Positions 27,576 through 36,631 of a stretch of 55,583 nt of DNA are shown one piece after another. Position numbers and translations under genes: made by a program. Under the pieces are notes generated by a model, which ran no database searches, was not told where the DNA came from, and worked only from the letters and a program-made list of their open reading frames with translations. The stretch comes from Nitrospirota bacterium (lineage in GTDB: Bacteria > Nitrospirota > Thermodesulfovibrionia > Thermodesulfovibrionales > JdFR-85), in the NCBI GenBank assembly GCA_015492645.1, contig WGER01000085.1:1-55583 (forward strand). The letters run 5' to 3'. Within the stretch, counting starts at the first letter, position 1, and each line of letters starts with the position of its first letter.

Positions 27576-27871
27576 TTAGAAATATGAGTAAAAGGTGGCA
27601 GAAGGTTGCCGAAAAAGGGGGCGGAAATACTTTGATTTTTCGGGACAGAAAACTGAACTAATGCGACAGTCCCTCCCTACACCCTCTCTCTTCAAGGGGT
27701 GGAGGTGAAAGATGAAGGTTGTTACATTGGGCAAGGCACCTGTGGTGTCGCTTAACTGAAGTCGGAAGTCAGAGGTCTGAACTCAGAGGATCTTCTGACC
27801 TCTGATTTCCGACTTCTGATTTCTGTCTTTCGGCAAGGGTTCTCAGGAAAATCCTGGATTTTCGGGGGGAG
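27576..27871 (+). repeat. Intergenic repeat, copy A, with long imperfect palindrome
   Basis: A ~295-base non-coding element filling most of the 27494-27998 gap. It matches the inverted copy at 48631-48928: shared blocks include AATGCGACAG, GTTGTTACATTGGG and a long GAAGTCGGAAGTCAGAGG-type stretch. Its core is a palindrome with arms 27758-27777 and 27797-27816 (19 of 20 positions pair). No open reading frame is conserved between copies, so it looks like a non-autonomous mobile or structural repeat. Confidence 0.8.
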
Positions 27872-27948
27872 TTCCTCTGTCTCTGCCTGCTTACTATAGT
27901 ATTGGCCGAATCTGGGTTTTTTGGCTCTGGATGGCAGTGGTAATATAT

Positions 27949-27957
27949 TGATAAAAT
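27949..27957 (+). promoter_or_regulatory. Putative extended -10 promoter of the nitroreductase gene
   Basis: TGATAAAAT, the same motif seen before hicB and the efflux operon, ~42 bases before ATG 27999. No proper -35. Confidence 0.4.
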
Positions 27958-27998
27958 GTCTGGTCAGTAAAATCTCTCATACTTAAAAGGAGGTTGTG

Positions 27999-28661
27999 AT
28001 GGATGCACTTGAGTGTATAAGGACCAGGATGAGCATCAGGTCCTACCGGAAGGACCCTGTGCCAAGGGATGTTTTTGAACGGATTGTTGAGATCGCAAGG
28101 TGGAGTCCATCTTACAAGAACACCCAGCCCTGGGAAGTGGTGATAGTGTCAGGTAAAAAGAAAGAGGCCCTTTCTGAGATGCTGATTGAACTGCTGGAGA
28201 AGGGTGAGCCACCCTGTCCTGACATACCGGAACCTGAGGGATGGCCTGAAGTGAATCAGGAAAGGATTGAACGCCTCTATCGGCTCCGTGCAGAGAAGAT
28301 GGGAATAGACCTGACAGATCCGGAGGTGATCAAGAAGGCAAAGGTTGCAAACTTTAATTTTTATGGGGCACCTCATGCGATTTACCTGTATCAGGACTCG
28401 TCTCTGCCCCTATGGTCATTATTTGATATCGGTCTGTTTGCCCAGAGTTTAATGCTTGCAGCCCATGCCCTCGGAGTTGCTACAGTACCGCAGGCATTCG
28501 CCACTGATTATGCAAAATATATAAAGGATTTTCTGGGTATTCCTCAGTCAAAGCGGCTTGTACTCGGAATTTCTGCTGGATATCCTGACCAGGACTCCCC
28601 TGCTAATACCCTGAGACCTGACAGGGCAGCCCTGGATGAGATACTCATGTGGGTGGAGTAG
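27999..28661 (+). CDS. Nitroreductase-family FMN oxidoreductase
   Basis: A 220-aa FMN-dependent NAD(P)H oxidoreductase. The N-terminus reads MDALECIRTRMSIRSYRKDP with the FMN-phosphate-binding R-x-S-x-R element, followed by ARWSPSYKNTQPWEVVIV. The middle has SLFDIGLFAQSLMLAAHALGV and the C-terminal part VLGISAGYPD. These are typical of the family, which reduces nitroaromatics, quinones or flavins. ATG 27999 is preferred because AAAGGAGG ends 5 bases before it. The gene stands alone after the repeat element. The natural substrate is unknown. Confidence 0.9.
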   Translation: MDALECIRTRMSIRSYRKDPVPRDVFERIVEIARWSPSYKNTQPWEVVIVSGKKKEALSEMLIELLEKGEPPCPDIPEPEGWPEVNQERIERLYRLRAEKMGIDLTDPEVIKKAKVANFNFYGAPHAIYLYQDSSLPLWSLFDIGLFAQSLMLAAHALGVATVPQAFATDYAKYIKDFLGIPQSKRLVLGISAGYPDQDSPANTLRPDRAALDEILMWVE

Positions 28662-28690
28662 ATCGGAGAGTTCACCTGAGATTACCTGTA

Positions 28691-28709
28691 GTTTTTGACC
28701 GAAAGTCAA
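28691..28709. promoter_or_regulatory. Palindrome TTGAC-CGAAA-GTCAA, part of a direct repeat
   Basis: GTTTTTGACCGAAAGTC (28691-28707) contains a perfect 5-bp inverted repeat (28695-28699 and 28705-28709). A nearly identical copy occurs at 29341-29356, on the other side of the thioesterase gene. It overlaps the thioesterase stop codon. It could be a regulator site or a small repeat. Confidence 0.35.
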
Positions 28710-29140
28710 TCTGATTTGACTGAAAGGCCGTCTCTCCAGATAATCTCCTCAAGGGGCGTGTTTTTTCTGTATACAGTGCCCTGAAAAAGGGCCACCATCT
28801 TGCCGGTTTCGTCTGTAACCCTGATCAGATATGTACCGAGCCTGGGGTTTAAAGAGACCTCTTCTGCTTCTGCATAAAGGGTGCCTCCTTTCAATGCCTT
28901 AAAATAGGAAATAGAGACATTGATAGCCATTGCGAGAGTCCCATGGGAGTTTGATGCTGCAGAAAACACTGCATCAGCAAGGGCAAAGATGGCCCCTCCG
29001 TGAAGGGTGCCCGCACTGTTGAGATGTGATTGCTTGATGACCATTCTGCCCTTTGCCCTTCCTTCGCATGCCTCAAGAATCTCAATTCCGTTATGTCTTG
29101 CAAAACTATCCTTCTCAATAAATCTCCTTAAGACATCCAA
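28706..29140 (-). CDS. Hotdog-fold thioesterase (PaaI family)
   Basis: A 144-aa acyl-CoA thioesterase-like protein. The family signature is visible in HLNSAGTLHGGAIFALADAVF, with the H-G-G-x-x-x-x-L-A-D pattern of the PaaI/YdiI group. Later strands (AMAINVSISYFKAL) complete the hotdog fold. Such proteins are cytoplasmic tetramers that hydrolyse aryl- or acyl-CoA esters. The gene is alone on the minus strand between the nitroreductase and FAH-family genes. Start ATG 29140 follows a GGAGG on the minus strand. Confidence 0.88.
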   Translation of the reverse strand: MDVLRRFIEKDSFARHNGIEILEACEGRAKGRMVIKQSHLNSAGTLHGGAIFALADAVFSAASNSHGTLAMAINVSISYFKALKGGTLYAEAEEVSLNPRLGTYLIRVTDETGKMVALFQGTVYRKNTPLEEIIWRDGLSVKSD

Positions 29141-29183
29141 GACGAACCTCCTGCATTAAATCAGATTACTTCAATAAATCACC

Positions 29184-29192
29184 TGATAAAAT
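29184..29192 (+). promoter_or_regulatory. TGATAAAAT motif upstream of the FAH-family gene
   Basis: Same extended -10 motif as elsewhere, here 195 bases before the FAH-family start, so the leader would be long. Between them lies the GTTTTGACCGAAAGTC repeat (29341-29356). Confidence 0.3.
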
Positions 29193-29340
29193 ACCATAAG
29201 AATGGATCCCAATGCTACACAAACTGGACAAACTCTTCTATAGATCTCCTCGTTGGTCGTGGAAGAAGGCTGACGACGCTTTTTTGTTCTATAATATTGT
29301 CAAGGACATACTATTCCCAGAATTATTCCATGTTTATAAA

Positions 29341-29356
29341 GTTTTGACCGAAAGTC
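29341..29356 (+). repeat. Second copy of GTTTTGACCGAAAGTC
   Basis: Matches 28691-28707 apart from one T. It lies ~30 bases before the FAH-family start codon. Confidence 0.4.
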
Positions 29357-29386
29357 GAACGGCAAATCTGGAAAAGGAGGAAGGCC

Positions 29387-30127
29387 ATGGTCCTTTGCAG
29401 GGTCCTTTATCAGGGTAAGGTCGCCAAAGGTATAGTGAAAGGGGATAAGGTAACCATTACCTCAGGCACTTTCAAGGGCAGAAGAATATCCCTTGACAAA
29501 CTCAAACTCCTGACACCAACCAGACCAACGAAGATCGTCTGCGTTGGCCTGAACTACCGTGACCATGCAGAAGAACTTGGGATGCCTATTCCAGAAGAAC
29601 CGGTGATATTCTTGAAGCCATCCACCTCTTCCCTTGCCCATGGAGGGGAAATCGTCTTTCCTCCTATCTCAAACCGCGTGGATTACGAGGCAGAACTGGC
29701 AGTAGTAATTGGTCGCAGGTGTAGAAATGTCTCCCCTCAGGATGCAGAGAGATACATACTCGGTTACACCTGCTTCAATGATGTCACTGCTCGTGACCTC
29801 CAGCAGAAGGACGGCCAGTGGACAAGGGCAAAGGGTTTTGATACCTTTGCTCCCTTCGGCCCCTTTGTTGTCAGTCCTGATGATGTCCCTGAAGAGATGG
29901 AGATAAGACTCTACCTGAACGGAAAACTCAAACAGAAGGGAACCACAAAGAACATGATATTTCCTGTCTCTGAGATCGTCTCCTTTGTCTCACAGGTGAT
30001 GACCCTTCTTCCTGGAGACATCATTGCCACAGGCACCCCACCAGGTGTGGGACCCATGAGCCCTGGTGATGAGGTGGTGGTGGAGATATCGGGCATTGGC
30101 AGACTCGTAAACAGGGTAAAGGCGTAG
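29387..30127 (+). CDS. Fumarylacetoacetate hydrolase family protein
   Basis: A 246-aa enzyme of the FAH superfamily (acylpyruvate hydrolase/decarboxylase type). The catalytic domain has VCVGLNYRDHAEELG, then VDYEAELAVVIGR with the metal-binding acidic residues, GYTCFNDVTARDLQ, TRAKGFDTFAPFGP and LPGDIIATGTPPGVG. The first ~50 residues form the small N-terminal extension typical of the group. Start ATG 29387 follows AAAAGGAGG. It is a monocistronic gene of general metabolism. Substrate could be an acylpyruvate or oxaloacetate tautomer; sequence does not decide. Confidence 0.9.
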   Translation: MVLCRVLYQGKVAKGIVKGDKVTITSGTFKGRRISLDKLKLLTPTRPTKIVCVGLNYRDHAEELGMPIPEEPVIFLKPSTSSLAHGGEIVFPPISNRVDYEAELAVVIGRRCRNVSPQDAERYILGYTCFNDVTARDLQQKDGQWTRAKGFDTFAPFGPFVVSPDDVPEEMEIRLYLNGKLKQKGTTKNMIFPVSEIVSFVSQVMTLLPGDIIATGTPPGVGPMSPGDEVVVEISGIGRLVNRVKA

Positions 30128-30314
30128 GATGCTCCTTTTAAATGCTCTTTTTCAGCCTCTACAGTGGGATGCATGGCTATGCCCTCTGGCGGGCAAAGTC
30201 AGCCCTCAATCTTGACACTTTAAAAATGGTAACCACAAAGAATGCCGAGGAATTGACAAACTGCCTGTACTTTCATTAAGGTAATATCTTCTATAATACT
30301 TCTAAGGAGGTTCG
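30128..30314. promoter_or_regulatory. Gap upstream of the glycyl-tRNA synthetase gene
   Basis: Contains TTGACA at 30212-30217 and 30253-30258 and a TATAAT at 30292-30297, but no pair has standard spacing. With TATAAT as the -10, transcription would start next to the ribosome binding site AAGGAGG (30304-30310). No T-box element is visible. Confidence 0.35.
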
Positions 30315-33305
30315 GTGGAGTTTCAGGAGATTATAATGAGGTTGAACAGATTTTGGGCAGACAGGGGGTGTCTGCTCCTACAGCCCTATGATATTGAAGT
30401 GGGAGCCGGGACCTTCCATCCAGCCACCTTCCTGAGGGTCCTGGGGCCTGAACCGTGGAGGGTGGCCTATGTTGAACCCTCCCGCAGACCTACTGATGGC
30501 AGATATGGTGAAAACCCCAACAGACTTCAGCACTACTATCAGTATCAGGTAATACTGAAACCGTCTCCGCTACAGAGTCAGGAACTCTACTTAGAGAGCC
30601 TGAAGGCACTGGGGCTTGATCCCCTCAAGCATGACATAAGGTTCGTGGAGGACGACTGGGAATCTCCCACCCTTGGGGCCTGGGGCCTTGGGTGGGAGGT
30701 CTGGCTCGATGGAATGGAGATAACCCAGTTTACATACTTCCAGCAGGCAGGAGGTATTGACCTGAAACCCGTATCTCTGGAGATCACTTACGGACTGGAA
30801 AGAATCGCCATGTATCTGCAGGGCGTGGATAATGTCTTCGACATAATCTGGACCAGGGGTATCAGGTATAGGGAGTTACACCACCAGACAGAGGTGGAAT
30901 TTTCCAGGTTCAACTTTGACCTCTCTGATCCACATCTGCTAAAGAGATGGTTCGATGATTATGAAAGAGAGTCAAAGAGGTTGCTGAAGGAGGGACTGGT
31001 TCTGCCTTCCTATGAGTTCTGCCTCAAGTGTTCCCATACATTCAACCTCTTAGATGCAAGGGGGGTGCTTTCAGTCACTGAGAGGACAGGATACATAGCA
31101 AGGGTTAGAGGCCTGGCAAAGGCGGTGGCAGAGGCATATCTGGAGCAGAGAAGTACGATGGGCTTTCCCCTTTCAGGACAGTGGCAGGATGAAATCTCCT
31201 CAGAGAAACCAGAGGCCACCCGCCCTGGGTCATCATCTGAGAGGCCCTTCAGGGGGGAACTCCTCTTCGAGATAGGCACGGAAGAGATCCCTGCCAGGTT
31301 TATCCCCTCTGCAATAAAACAACTGAAGGAGAATGCTCGAAGTGCCTTCAATCAGATGGGCATTCCCTATGACGAAATAGCAACCTTTGCCACCCCCAGG
31401 AGGCTCGTCCTTTATGTGAAAGGACTTTCAGAGAGGCAGCAGAAGAGGATAAAGAAGGTCTATGGACCTCCTGCCAAGGTCGCCTTCGATGAAAAGGGAC
31501 GGCCAACCAGGGCTGCTGAGGGATTTGCAAGGTCAGTCGGGGTCAGCACAGAGGCCCTTAATAGAGAGAGTACAGAAAAGGGAGAGTATGTATATGTAGA
31601 GATACATGAGGGAGGTGTTGAAACGAAGCATCTACTGCCAGGGATACTGAAGGATCTCGTTTTATCAATACACTTTCCGAAAACGATGCGATGGGCAGAC
31701 GGGGACCTCAGGTTCGCAAGACCCATCCACTGGTTTGTTGCTATCCTGGATGGAGAGGTGATAGAGTTTGAGGTTGACGGGATCCGGAGCGGAAACATCA
31801 GCAGGGGACATCGTTTCCTGAGCCCTGAAGAATTCAGAGTAGAGGACCCCCAACAGTACTTCTCTGAACTGAAAAAACGGTATGTGGTTCTTGACCAGTA
31901 TGAAAGGATGGAGAAGATCCTCTCAGATGCCGAGGCCCTTGCCGGCTCAAGGGCCGGAATGCTGCTTAAAGACGAGGAACTCCTTGAAGAGGTGACCTTT
32001 CTCGTGGAGTATCCGAGGGCAGTCCTGTGTAGTTTTCCCGAGGAATACCTCACCCTTCCGAAGGAACTGCTCGTGACAGTAATGAAGGATCACCAGAGGT
32101 ACTTTGCTGTTGTTAACACCAAGGGTGATCTTCTCAATTCCTTTGTTGTGGTGAGTAATACCACTGAAGATAACGACTCCACTGTGAGAGAGGGTGCTGA
32201 GAGGGTTATCAGGGCAAGGTTTGAGGATGCAAGGTTCTACTATGAAGAGGACACCAAGAGGCCCCTTATTGAAAGGGTCCAGGAATTAAAGGGTGTGATA
32301 TATCATGAAAAACTGGGCAGTTTGTATGACAAGACCCAGAGGATACTCGAGATAGGTCTTGCCATATCAGCAAGGACAGGGGCAGAACCAGAGAAGGTGA
32401 AAAGGGCATCTCTGCTCTGCAAGGCAGACCTGGTCACAGGAGTGGTTAGAGAGTTTCCGGAACTACAGGGGGTAATGGGTATGTACTACTGTCTCAGGGA
32501 TGAGGACCCAGAGGTGGCCAGGGCCGTTTATGAACACTATCTTCCCCGCCATGCCAGTGATGAGCTACCTGAGACACCAACAGGCACCACCGTGGCAATT
32601 GCTGACAGGGTGGATACCCTTGTCAACTTCTTCTCAGTTGGTCTCAAGCCCACCGGCTCAGAAGACCCCTTTGCACTCCGTAGGGCTGCCCTGGGTATCA
32701 TCACCATCCTGCTAAAGAAAGGTATTGACCTGCCTGTGGAGGAATTAATTGATACTGCCGTCAGGGTGAGTAAGAGACAACGGGAACCCCTCACAGAAGA
32801 GATAAGGCAGTTCTTTTTACAGAGAATTGAACACTTCTTCCTCTCCATGGGCTATCCCCATGACCTGCTCCTTGCTGTCAGGACAGGTCTCCTCAGCCGC
32901 TCCTTAGGTGCAACTAGTGCACTTCTGAAGGCGCTACGGGAATTCCGTGGAGTGAAGGAACACACTCCCCTGACAGTAGCAATTAAAAGGGCCTTCAACA
33001 TACTTGGAGAAAGAGATATCCCCACTGAAGTAAAGGAACACCTCCTGAAAGAGCCTCAAGAGAGGAGACTATATGAAGAGGTGAAATCACTTGCAGAGAT
33101 ACTGCCTCCTCTGATAACAGAACAGAGATACGATGAGGCCCTCCTGAGATGTGTCCAACTTATTGAACCGATAAATGAGTTCTTTGATAATGTCCTTGTG
33201 ATGGACAAGGACCCTGAAGTAAGAAATAATCGGCTTGCATTACTTAACAAATTGAGAGAAAACATTCTTATGCTGGCAGATCTCTCTAAGTTAACGGAAG
33301 TCTGA
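30315..33305 (+). CDS. glyQS: Glycyl-tRNA synthetase, fused alpha and beta chains
   Basis: A 996-aa fusion of the two subunits that are separate in most bacteria. Residues 1-287 are the class II catalytic alpha chain ([68 protein letters not shown]). A ~26-residue linker rich in Ser, Glu and Pro joins the beta chain (~314-996), which starts [15 protein letters not shown] and includes [10 protein letters not shown], an HD-type region and an anticodon-binding C-terminus. The start is GTG 30315 after AAGGAGG. Fused GlyRS is known from Chlamydia and several other lineages. It precedes the glycine-cleavage H-protein gene by 123 bases. Confidence 0.96.
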   Translation: MEFQEIIMRLNRFWADRGCLLLQPYDIEVGAGTFHPATFLRVLGPEPWRVAYVEPSRRPTDGRYGENPNRLQHYYQYQVILKPSPLQSQELYLESLKALGLDPLKHDIRFVEDDWESPTLGAWGLGWEVWLDGMEITQFTYFQQAGGIDLKPVSLEITYGLERIAMYLQGVDNVFDIIWTRGIRYRELHHQTEVEFSRFNFDLSDPHLLKRWFDDYERESKRLLKEGLVLPSYEFCLKCSHTFNLLDARGVLSVTERTGYIARVRGLAKAVAEAYLEQRSTMGFPLSGQWQDEISSEKPEATRPGSSSERPFRGELLFEIGTEEIPARFIPSAIKQLKENARSAFNQMGIPYDEIATFATPRRLVLYVKGLSERQQKRIKKVYGPPAKVAFDEKGRPTRAAEGFARSVGVSTEALNRESTEKGEYVYVEIHEGGVETKHLLPGILKDLVLSIHFPKTMRWADGDLRFARPIHWFVAILDGEVIEFEVDGIRSGNISRGHRFLSPEEFRVEDPQQYFSELKKRYVVLDQYERMEKILSDAEALAGSRAGMLLKDEELLEEVTFLVEYPRAVLCSFPEEYLTLPKELLVTVMKDHQRYFAVVNTKGDLLNSFVVVSNTTEDNDSTVREGAERVIRARFEDARFYYEEDTKRPLIERVQELKGVIYHEKLGSLYDKTQRILEIGLAISARTGAEPEKVKRASLLCKADLVTGVVREFPELQGVMGMYYCLRDEDPEVARAVYEHYLPRHASDELPETPTGTTVAIADRVDTLVNFFSVGLKPTGSEDPFALRRAALGIITILLKKGIDLPVEELIDTAVRVSKRQREPLTEEIRQFFLQRIEHFFLSMGYPHDLLLAVRTGLLSRSLGATSALLKALREFRGVKEHTPLTVAIKRAFNILGERDIPTEVKEHLLKEPQERRLYEEVKSLAEILPPLITEQRYDEALLRCVQLIEPINEFFDNVLVMDKDPEVRNNRLALLNKLRENILMLADLSKLTEV

Positions 33306-33310
33306 GGTTG

Positions 33311-33338
33311 TTGACAAATACAACCATTCTGTGATAAG
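33311..33338 (+). promoter_or_regulatory. Possible promoter of gcvH-lpd
   Basis: A perfect TTGACA (33311-33316) is followed 16 bases later by GATAAG (33333-33338). The -10 match is poor. Confidence 0.3.
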
Positions 33339-33428
33339 AAAAAACCTCAGGGTTTCCAGAGGTCTTCTTATTTTCTGGACCCAAGAGCCTGTATTACAGG
33401 TGAAGACTCTCTTAGAGGAGGCATCATC

Positions 33429-33818
33429 ATGAGGATCCCTGAAGACTTAAGGTACCATAAGGAGCATACCTGGGTCAGGGTCTCCGGTAAGAAGGCCACT
33501 ATAGGTATCACCGATTATGCGCAGGACCAACTGGGTGACATAGTATATATTGACCTGCCCGATGTGGACACCGAAATCGAAAGGGATGAGGAATTCACAG
33601 AAATCGAGTCCACAAAGGCAACTTCTCCAGTGATAGCCCCTCTCTCAGGCACTATCATAGAGGTGAACGAGGAACTCGATGAATCCCCCGAGATAATCAA
33701 TGAAGACCCTTATGGTAAGGGATGGATAGTGGTGGTGGAGATGTCTGACCCATCTGAACTGGATGATCTCATGGATGCCTCTGACTATGAGAGATACCTG
33801 GAGGAGGAAGCAAAGTAG
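33429..33818 (+). CDS. gcvH: Glycine cleavage system H protein
   Basis: A 129-aa lipoyl carrier protein. The N-terminus RIPEDLRYHKEHTWVRV is typical of GcvH, and the lipoylated lysine lies in EIESTKATSPVIAPL (near residue 64). The C-terminal part (NEDPYGKGWIVVVEM) is also typical. In glycine cleavage it shuttles the aminomethyl group between P, T and L proteins. The lpd gene follows with no intergenic base, but genes for P and T proteins are not in this window. Start ATG 33429 follows GAGGAGG. A role as lipoate relay for other complexes is the alternative. Confidence 0.95.
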   Translation: MRIPEDLRYHKEHTWVRVSGKKATIGITDYAQDQLGDIVYIDLPDVDTEIERDEEFTEIESTKATSPVIAPLSGTIIEVNEELDESPEIINEDPYGKGWIVVVEMSDPSELDDLMDASDYERYLEEEAK

Positions 33819-35204
33819 ATGAGGCTCGGTATAATCGGAGCCGGCCCTGGCGGCTATGTGGCTGCTATAAAGGCTGCCCAACTTGGAGCAGAGGTTCTAA
33901 TTGTCGAGGACACAGAGGTTGGCGGGACCTGCCTTAACAGTGGCTGTATCCCCACCAAGACCCTGCTGGCCAGTACAGAACTGTACTCCAAGGTGAAGGA
34001 GATGGACAGATTTGGCCTGCAACTGGAAGGCTCCGTACAACCGAGGCTCGATCTGATGATGGCAAGAAAAAGGAATGTTATAGAGACCCAGGTGAAGGGG
34101 ATTAAGAGGCTGTTTAAGAGTTGGGGGATCAAACTGATTCAGGGGAAGGGCAGGCTCAAGGCCCCTGACCTGATTGAGGTGTCAACAGATGAAGGAACTG
34201 AAGAGATAAAGGTGGACAGTGTAATTGTGGCCACAGGCTCAAAACCTGCAGAGATCCCTCTCTTCCCCTTTGATGGCAGGACCATCCTGAACTCCACTGA
34301 TGCCCTTGAACTGACAGAGATACCCAGGAGTCTCCTCATTGTGGGCGCAGGAGTGATAGGCTGTGAGTTTGCCTGTATTTTTAGAGAACTGGGCACAGAG
34401 GTCACACTGATTGAGTTACTACCAAGGGCCGTCTCAACAGAGGATGAAGAGATATCGGACCTCCTTGAAAGGGAATTTAAAAAGAAGAAGATCAAACTCT
34501 TTACAGGGGTGAAGGCGGAGAGAGTGGAGTTAAAAGAGGATGGAGTGCATACCCATCTATCCGATGGAAGGGAACTGGTAACAGAAAGGGTCCTCGTCTC
34601 CATAGGGAGGTCCTTTAACTCAGAGGGGATTGGACTGGAGGAGGTAGGTGTAGCAAAGGGTGAACGGGGTGAGATAAAGGTGAACAGGAGGATGGAGACA
34701 TCAGTAAAAGGGGTCTATGCCGTGGGGGATGTGACTGGTGGGATACTGCTTGCCCATGTGGCCTCAAAGGAGGGTATTGTGGCAGCAAGAAATATTATGG
34801 GAGAGGATGTGGAGATGGAGTATAATGTCGTGCCAGCCGCGATATTCACCTCACCAGAGATAGCATCTGTTGGACTGAGAGAACACCAGGCAAAAGAGAT
34901 GGGGCTGTCTTACATTACAGGACACTTCCCTTTCCGTGCACTTGGAAAGGCCCATGCGATGGGTGAGATATCAGGCCTTGTAAAGGTAATTGCTGACAGC
35001 AGGACAGACAGGGTACTTGGAGTACATATTATAGGTCCGCATGCCTCTGACCTTATACACGAGGCAGCACTGGCAATTAGGGCATCTCTCAAGGTCAAGG
35101 ATATTGTAGAGACCATACATGCCCATCCAACTCTGTCTGAGGGGATTATGGAGGCAGCAGAGGATGTCCATGGCTCTGCTGTACATCTGCCAAGAAAGTC
35201 ATGA
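33819..35204 (+). CDS. lpd: Dihydrolipoyl dehydrogenase (L protein)
   Basis: A 461-aa flavoprotein disulfide reductase that reoxidises dihydrolipoyl groups with NAD+. The N-terminal FAD site is GIIGAGPGGYVAAIKAAQLG; the redox-active disulfide is in GGTCLNSGCIPTKTLL; the NAD site is LLIVGAGVIGCEFACIF; FAD contact VYAVGDVTGG; and the C-terminal catalytic His-Glu pair is in HAHPTLSEGIMEAA. It starts directly after the gcvH stop, showing close coupling. Its own end overlaps the next gene by ATGA. It serves glycine cleavage and possibly 2-oxoacid dehydrogenases. Confidence 0.96.
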   Translation: MRLGIIGAGPGGYVAAIKAAQLGAEVLIVEDTEVGGTCLNSGCIPTKTLLASTELYSKVKEMDRFGLQLEGSVQPRLDLMMARKRNVIETQVKGIKRLFKSWGIKLIQGKGRLKAPDLIEVSTDEGTEEIKVDSVIVATGSKPAEIPLFPFDGRTILNSTDALELTEIPRSLLIVGAGVIGCEFACIFRELGTEVTLIELLPRAVSTEDEEISDLLEREFKKKKIKLFTGVKAERVELKEDGVHTHLSDGRELVTERVLVSIGRSFNSEGIGLEEVGVAKGERGEIKVNRRMETSVKGVYAVGDVTGGILLAHVASKEGIVAARNIMGEDVEMEYNVVPAAIFTSPEIASVGLREHQAKEMGLSYITGHFPFRALGKAHAMGEISGLVKVIADSRTDRVLGVHIIGPHASDLIHEAALAIRASLKVKDIVETIHAHPTLSEGIMEAAEDVHGSAVHLPRKS

Positions 35205-36631
35205 TACATCCGCTTATTGAAGATAGTGGCTGGTTTGATAAGGTCAGAAAAAAGCACCAGAAGCCCCTTTCAGAGATAGACACACTTCTGAGAGGTGTTG
35301 TAAGGTTCTTTAATATTTCAAACCTCTTTACAGAAGACACAGGGGTGGCTGGCAGGAACTTCCGCGCGGAATTGAAGGTGCTGAGAGACACCATCTACCA
35401 TCTGCTGGGCCTGATTGAGACCGTAATACCTGAAAGGTACAAAAATGCCTTCTGGTTCCAGAAGTATGCCGAACAGAGCCTCCTTTCTGACCATGACAGG
35501 GACCGCCTGAGACAGAATCTCATAAGACAGGAAAGCCCTGAACAGTCCCTACTGCTGATGTACGATACACTGGTAAATATAAAGGTGATCATACAGGGCC
35601 TCCTCAGTGCTGACAGGGTCTCCTATTCAGAATTTAAACACCTCGGAGACATCCTGGAGAGACAGATGAGAGAGAACATATACTTCGGTCCCTTCAGGAA
35701 AGAGATTGACCCTGAGTTTGACAGGATATCCAACAGGATGGTATCCAGGGCGGTAAGATCAATTAGTGACAGGAATGAGAGAAAGGTTGTCTCCACTCTC
35801 GTATTGTATCTGTTCCGATGTCTCAGGTTCATCGGTCATATCAACCCTAACGCCTACGAAAGTGTTACACTCAGTGTTTCTCTGGTGATTCTGGTCCTGT
35901 TGAATTCTGAGATCAGAAGTATCATCGAGTACATAGAGGGCACAGGTAACAGGATAGAAAATGGAGATTTGAGGAGTCTTCTCGATTCCATCGGCTTTCA
36001 GATGAGAATGGAGTCGAAAAGGGTCTTCCGGCAGGAACTACGGAATGTCCTCGGTGGTGTCACCCTTGCAAGACTCAAAGGCAAGATAGAGGCAAGCCAG
36101 GGGATTCTCAGAAACATGATAGAACAATGTATACTACAGATAATCAAATTCTATCAGCCTGATATCAAAGGAGAGGAGATATTTCCAGGTTTTGTGACAA
36201 GACTGGAACAATCTCTCAAACTGAGAGATGATGTGTACACGCTCTGGAGGATTGTGGACATACTTGAAACCAACTTCAAGGATAGAGATAAGAGACGGTC
36301 AATCTTTGAAGCCCTCAGGGCCTATATGATGTATTTCCAGAGTTTCACCTTCAGGCTCCTGAGACACGACGATTATGAGGAGTTCGACAGGTTTTTTAAC
36401 AAGTTTCTTGCCATCTCTGCAGAACGGATCCTTGAAATGGATGACGAGAAGTTCCTTCATGAACTGCACAGGTTCAGGATATTCCTTGAGACCACAGTTA
36501 AGATGGTCTCACAGAGGGAAGAACTGAAGGACAGACAGATCGATACCGAAAAGATAGATGCTGTGATATCTCAGTTTATGCCCATGTACAGAGAACTCAA
36601 TCAGATCTCTTCTTCCGGGCCTTCAGAATGA
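35201..36631 (+). CDS. Unknown 476-aa helical protein coupled to lpd
   Basis: I do not recognise this protein. It is soluble, almost entirely helical and strongly charged, with many Arg/Glu and Leu heptad-like patterns. One moderately hydrophobic stretch (SVTLSVSLVILVLLN, ~residues 221-235) may be buried or membrane-associated. No nucleotide-binding, metal or catalytic motif is obvious. ATG 35201 overlaps the lpd stop by 4 bases, indicating translational coupling, although its own ribosome binding site is weak. The 3' end overlaps the convergent cheW gene by 35 bases. Its place between lpd and a chemosensory operon does not indicate a role. Confidence 0.75.
   Translation: MIHPLIEDSGWFDKVRKKHQKPLSEIDTLLRGVVRFFNISNLFTEDTGVAGRNFRAELKVLRDTIYHLLGLIETVIPERYKNAFWFQKYAEQSLLSDHDRDRLRQNLIRQESPEQSLLLMYDTLVNIKVIIQGLLSADRVSYSEFKHLGDILERQMRENIYFGPFRKEIDPEFDRISNRMVSRAVRSISDRNERKVVSTLVLYLFRCLRFIGHINPNAYESVTLSVSLVILVLLNSEIRSIIEYIEGTGNRIENGDLRSLLDSIGFQMRMESKRVFRQELRNVLGGVTLARLKGKIEASQGILRNMIEQCILQIIKFYQPDIKGEEIFPGFVTRLEQSLKLRDDVYTLWRIVDILETNFKDRDKRRSIFEALRAYMMYFQSFTFRLLRHDDYEEFDRFFNKFLAISAERILEMDDEKFLHELHRFRIFLETTVKMVSQREELKDRQIDTEKIDAVISQFMPMYRELNQISSSGPSE

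Noticed and set aside
27758-27816. Palindrome considered as a simple terminator
   Set aside because: There is no T-run after it, it lies far from the upstream stop and it belongs to a larger repeat with a second copy.
29212-29418. Possible 68-aa gene before the FAH-family gene
   Set aside because: It has no ribosome binding site, overlaps the next start region, and its product has no recognisable pattern.
30128-30314. T-box riboswitch upstream of the glycyl-tRNA synthetase gene
   Set aside because: No T-box consensus, specifier stem or antiterminator is visible in this short gap.
33429-33818. Lipoate-binding protein of the sHdr sulfur-oxidation system
   Set aside because: Sequence and the downstream lpd fit normal GcvH, and no shdr genes are present.
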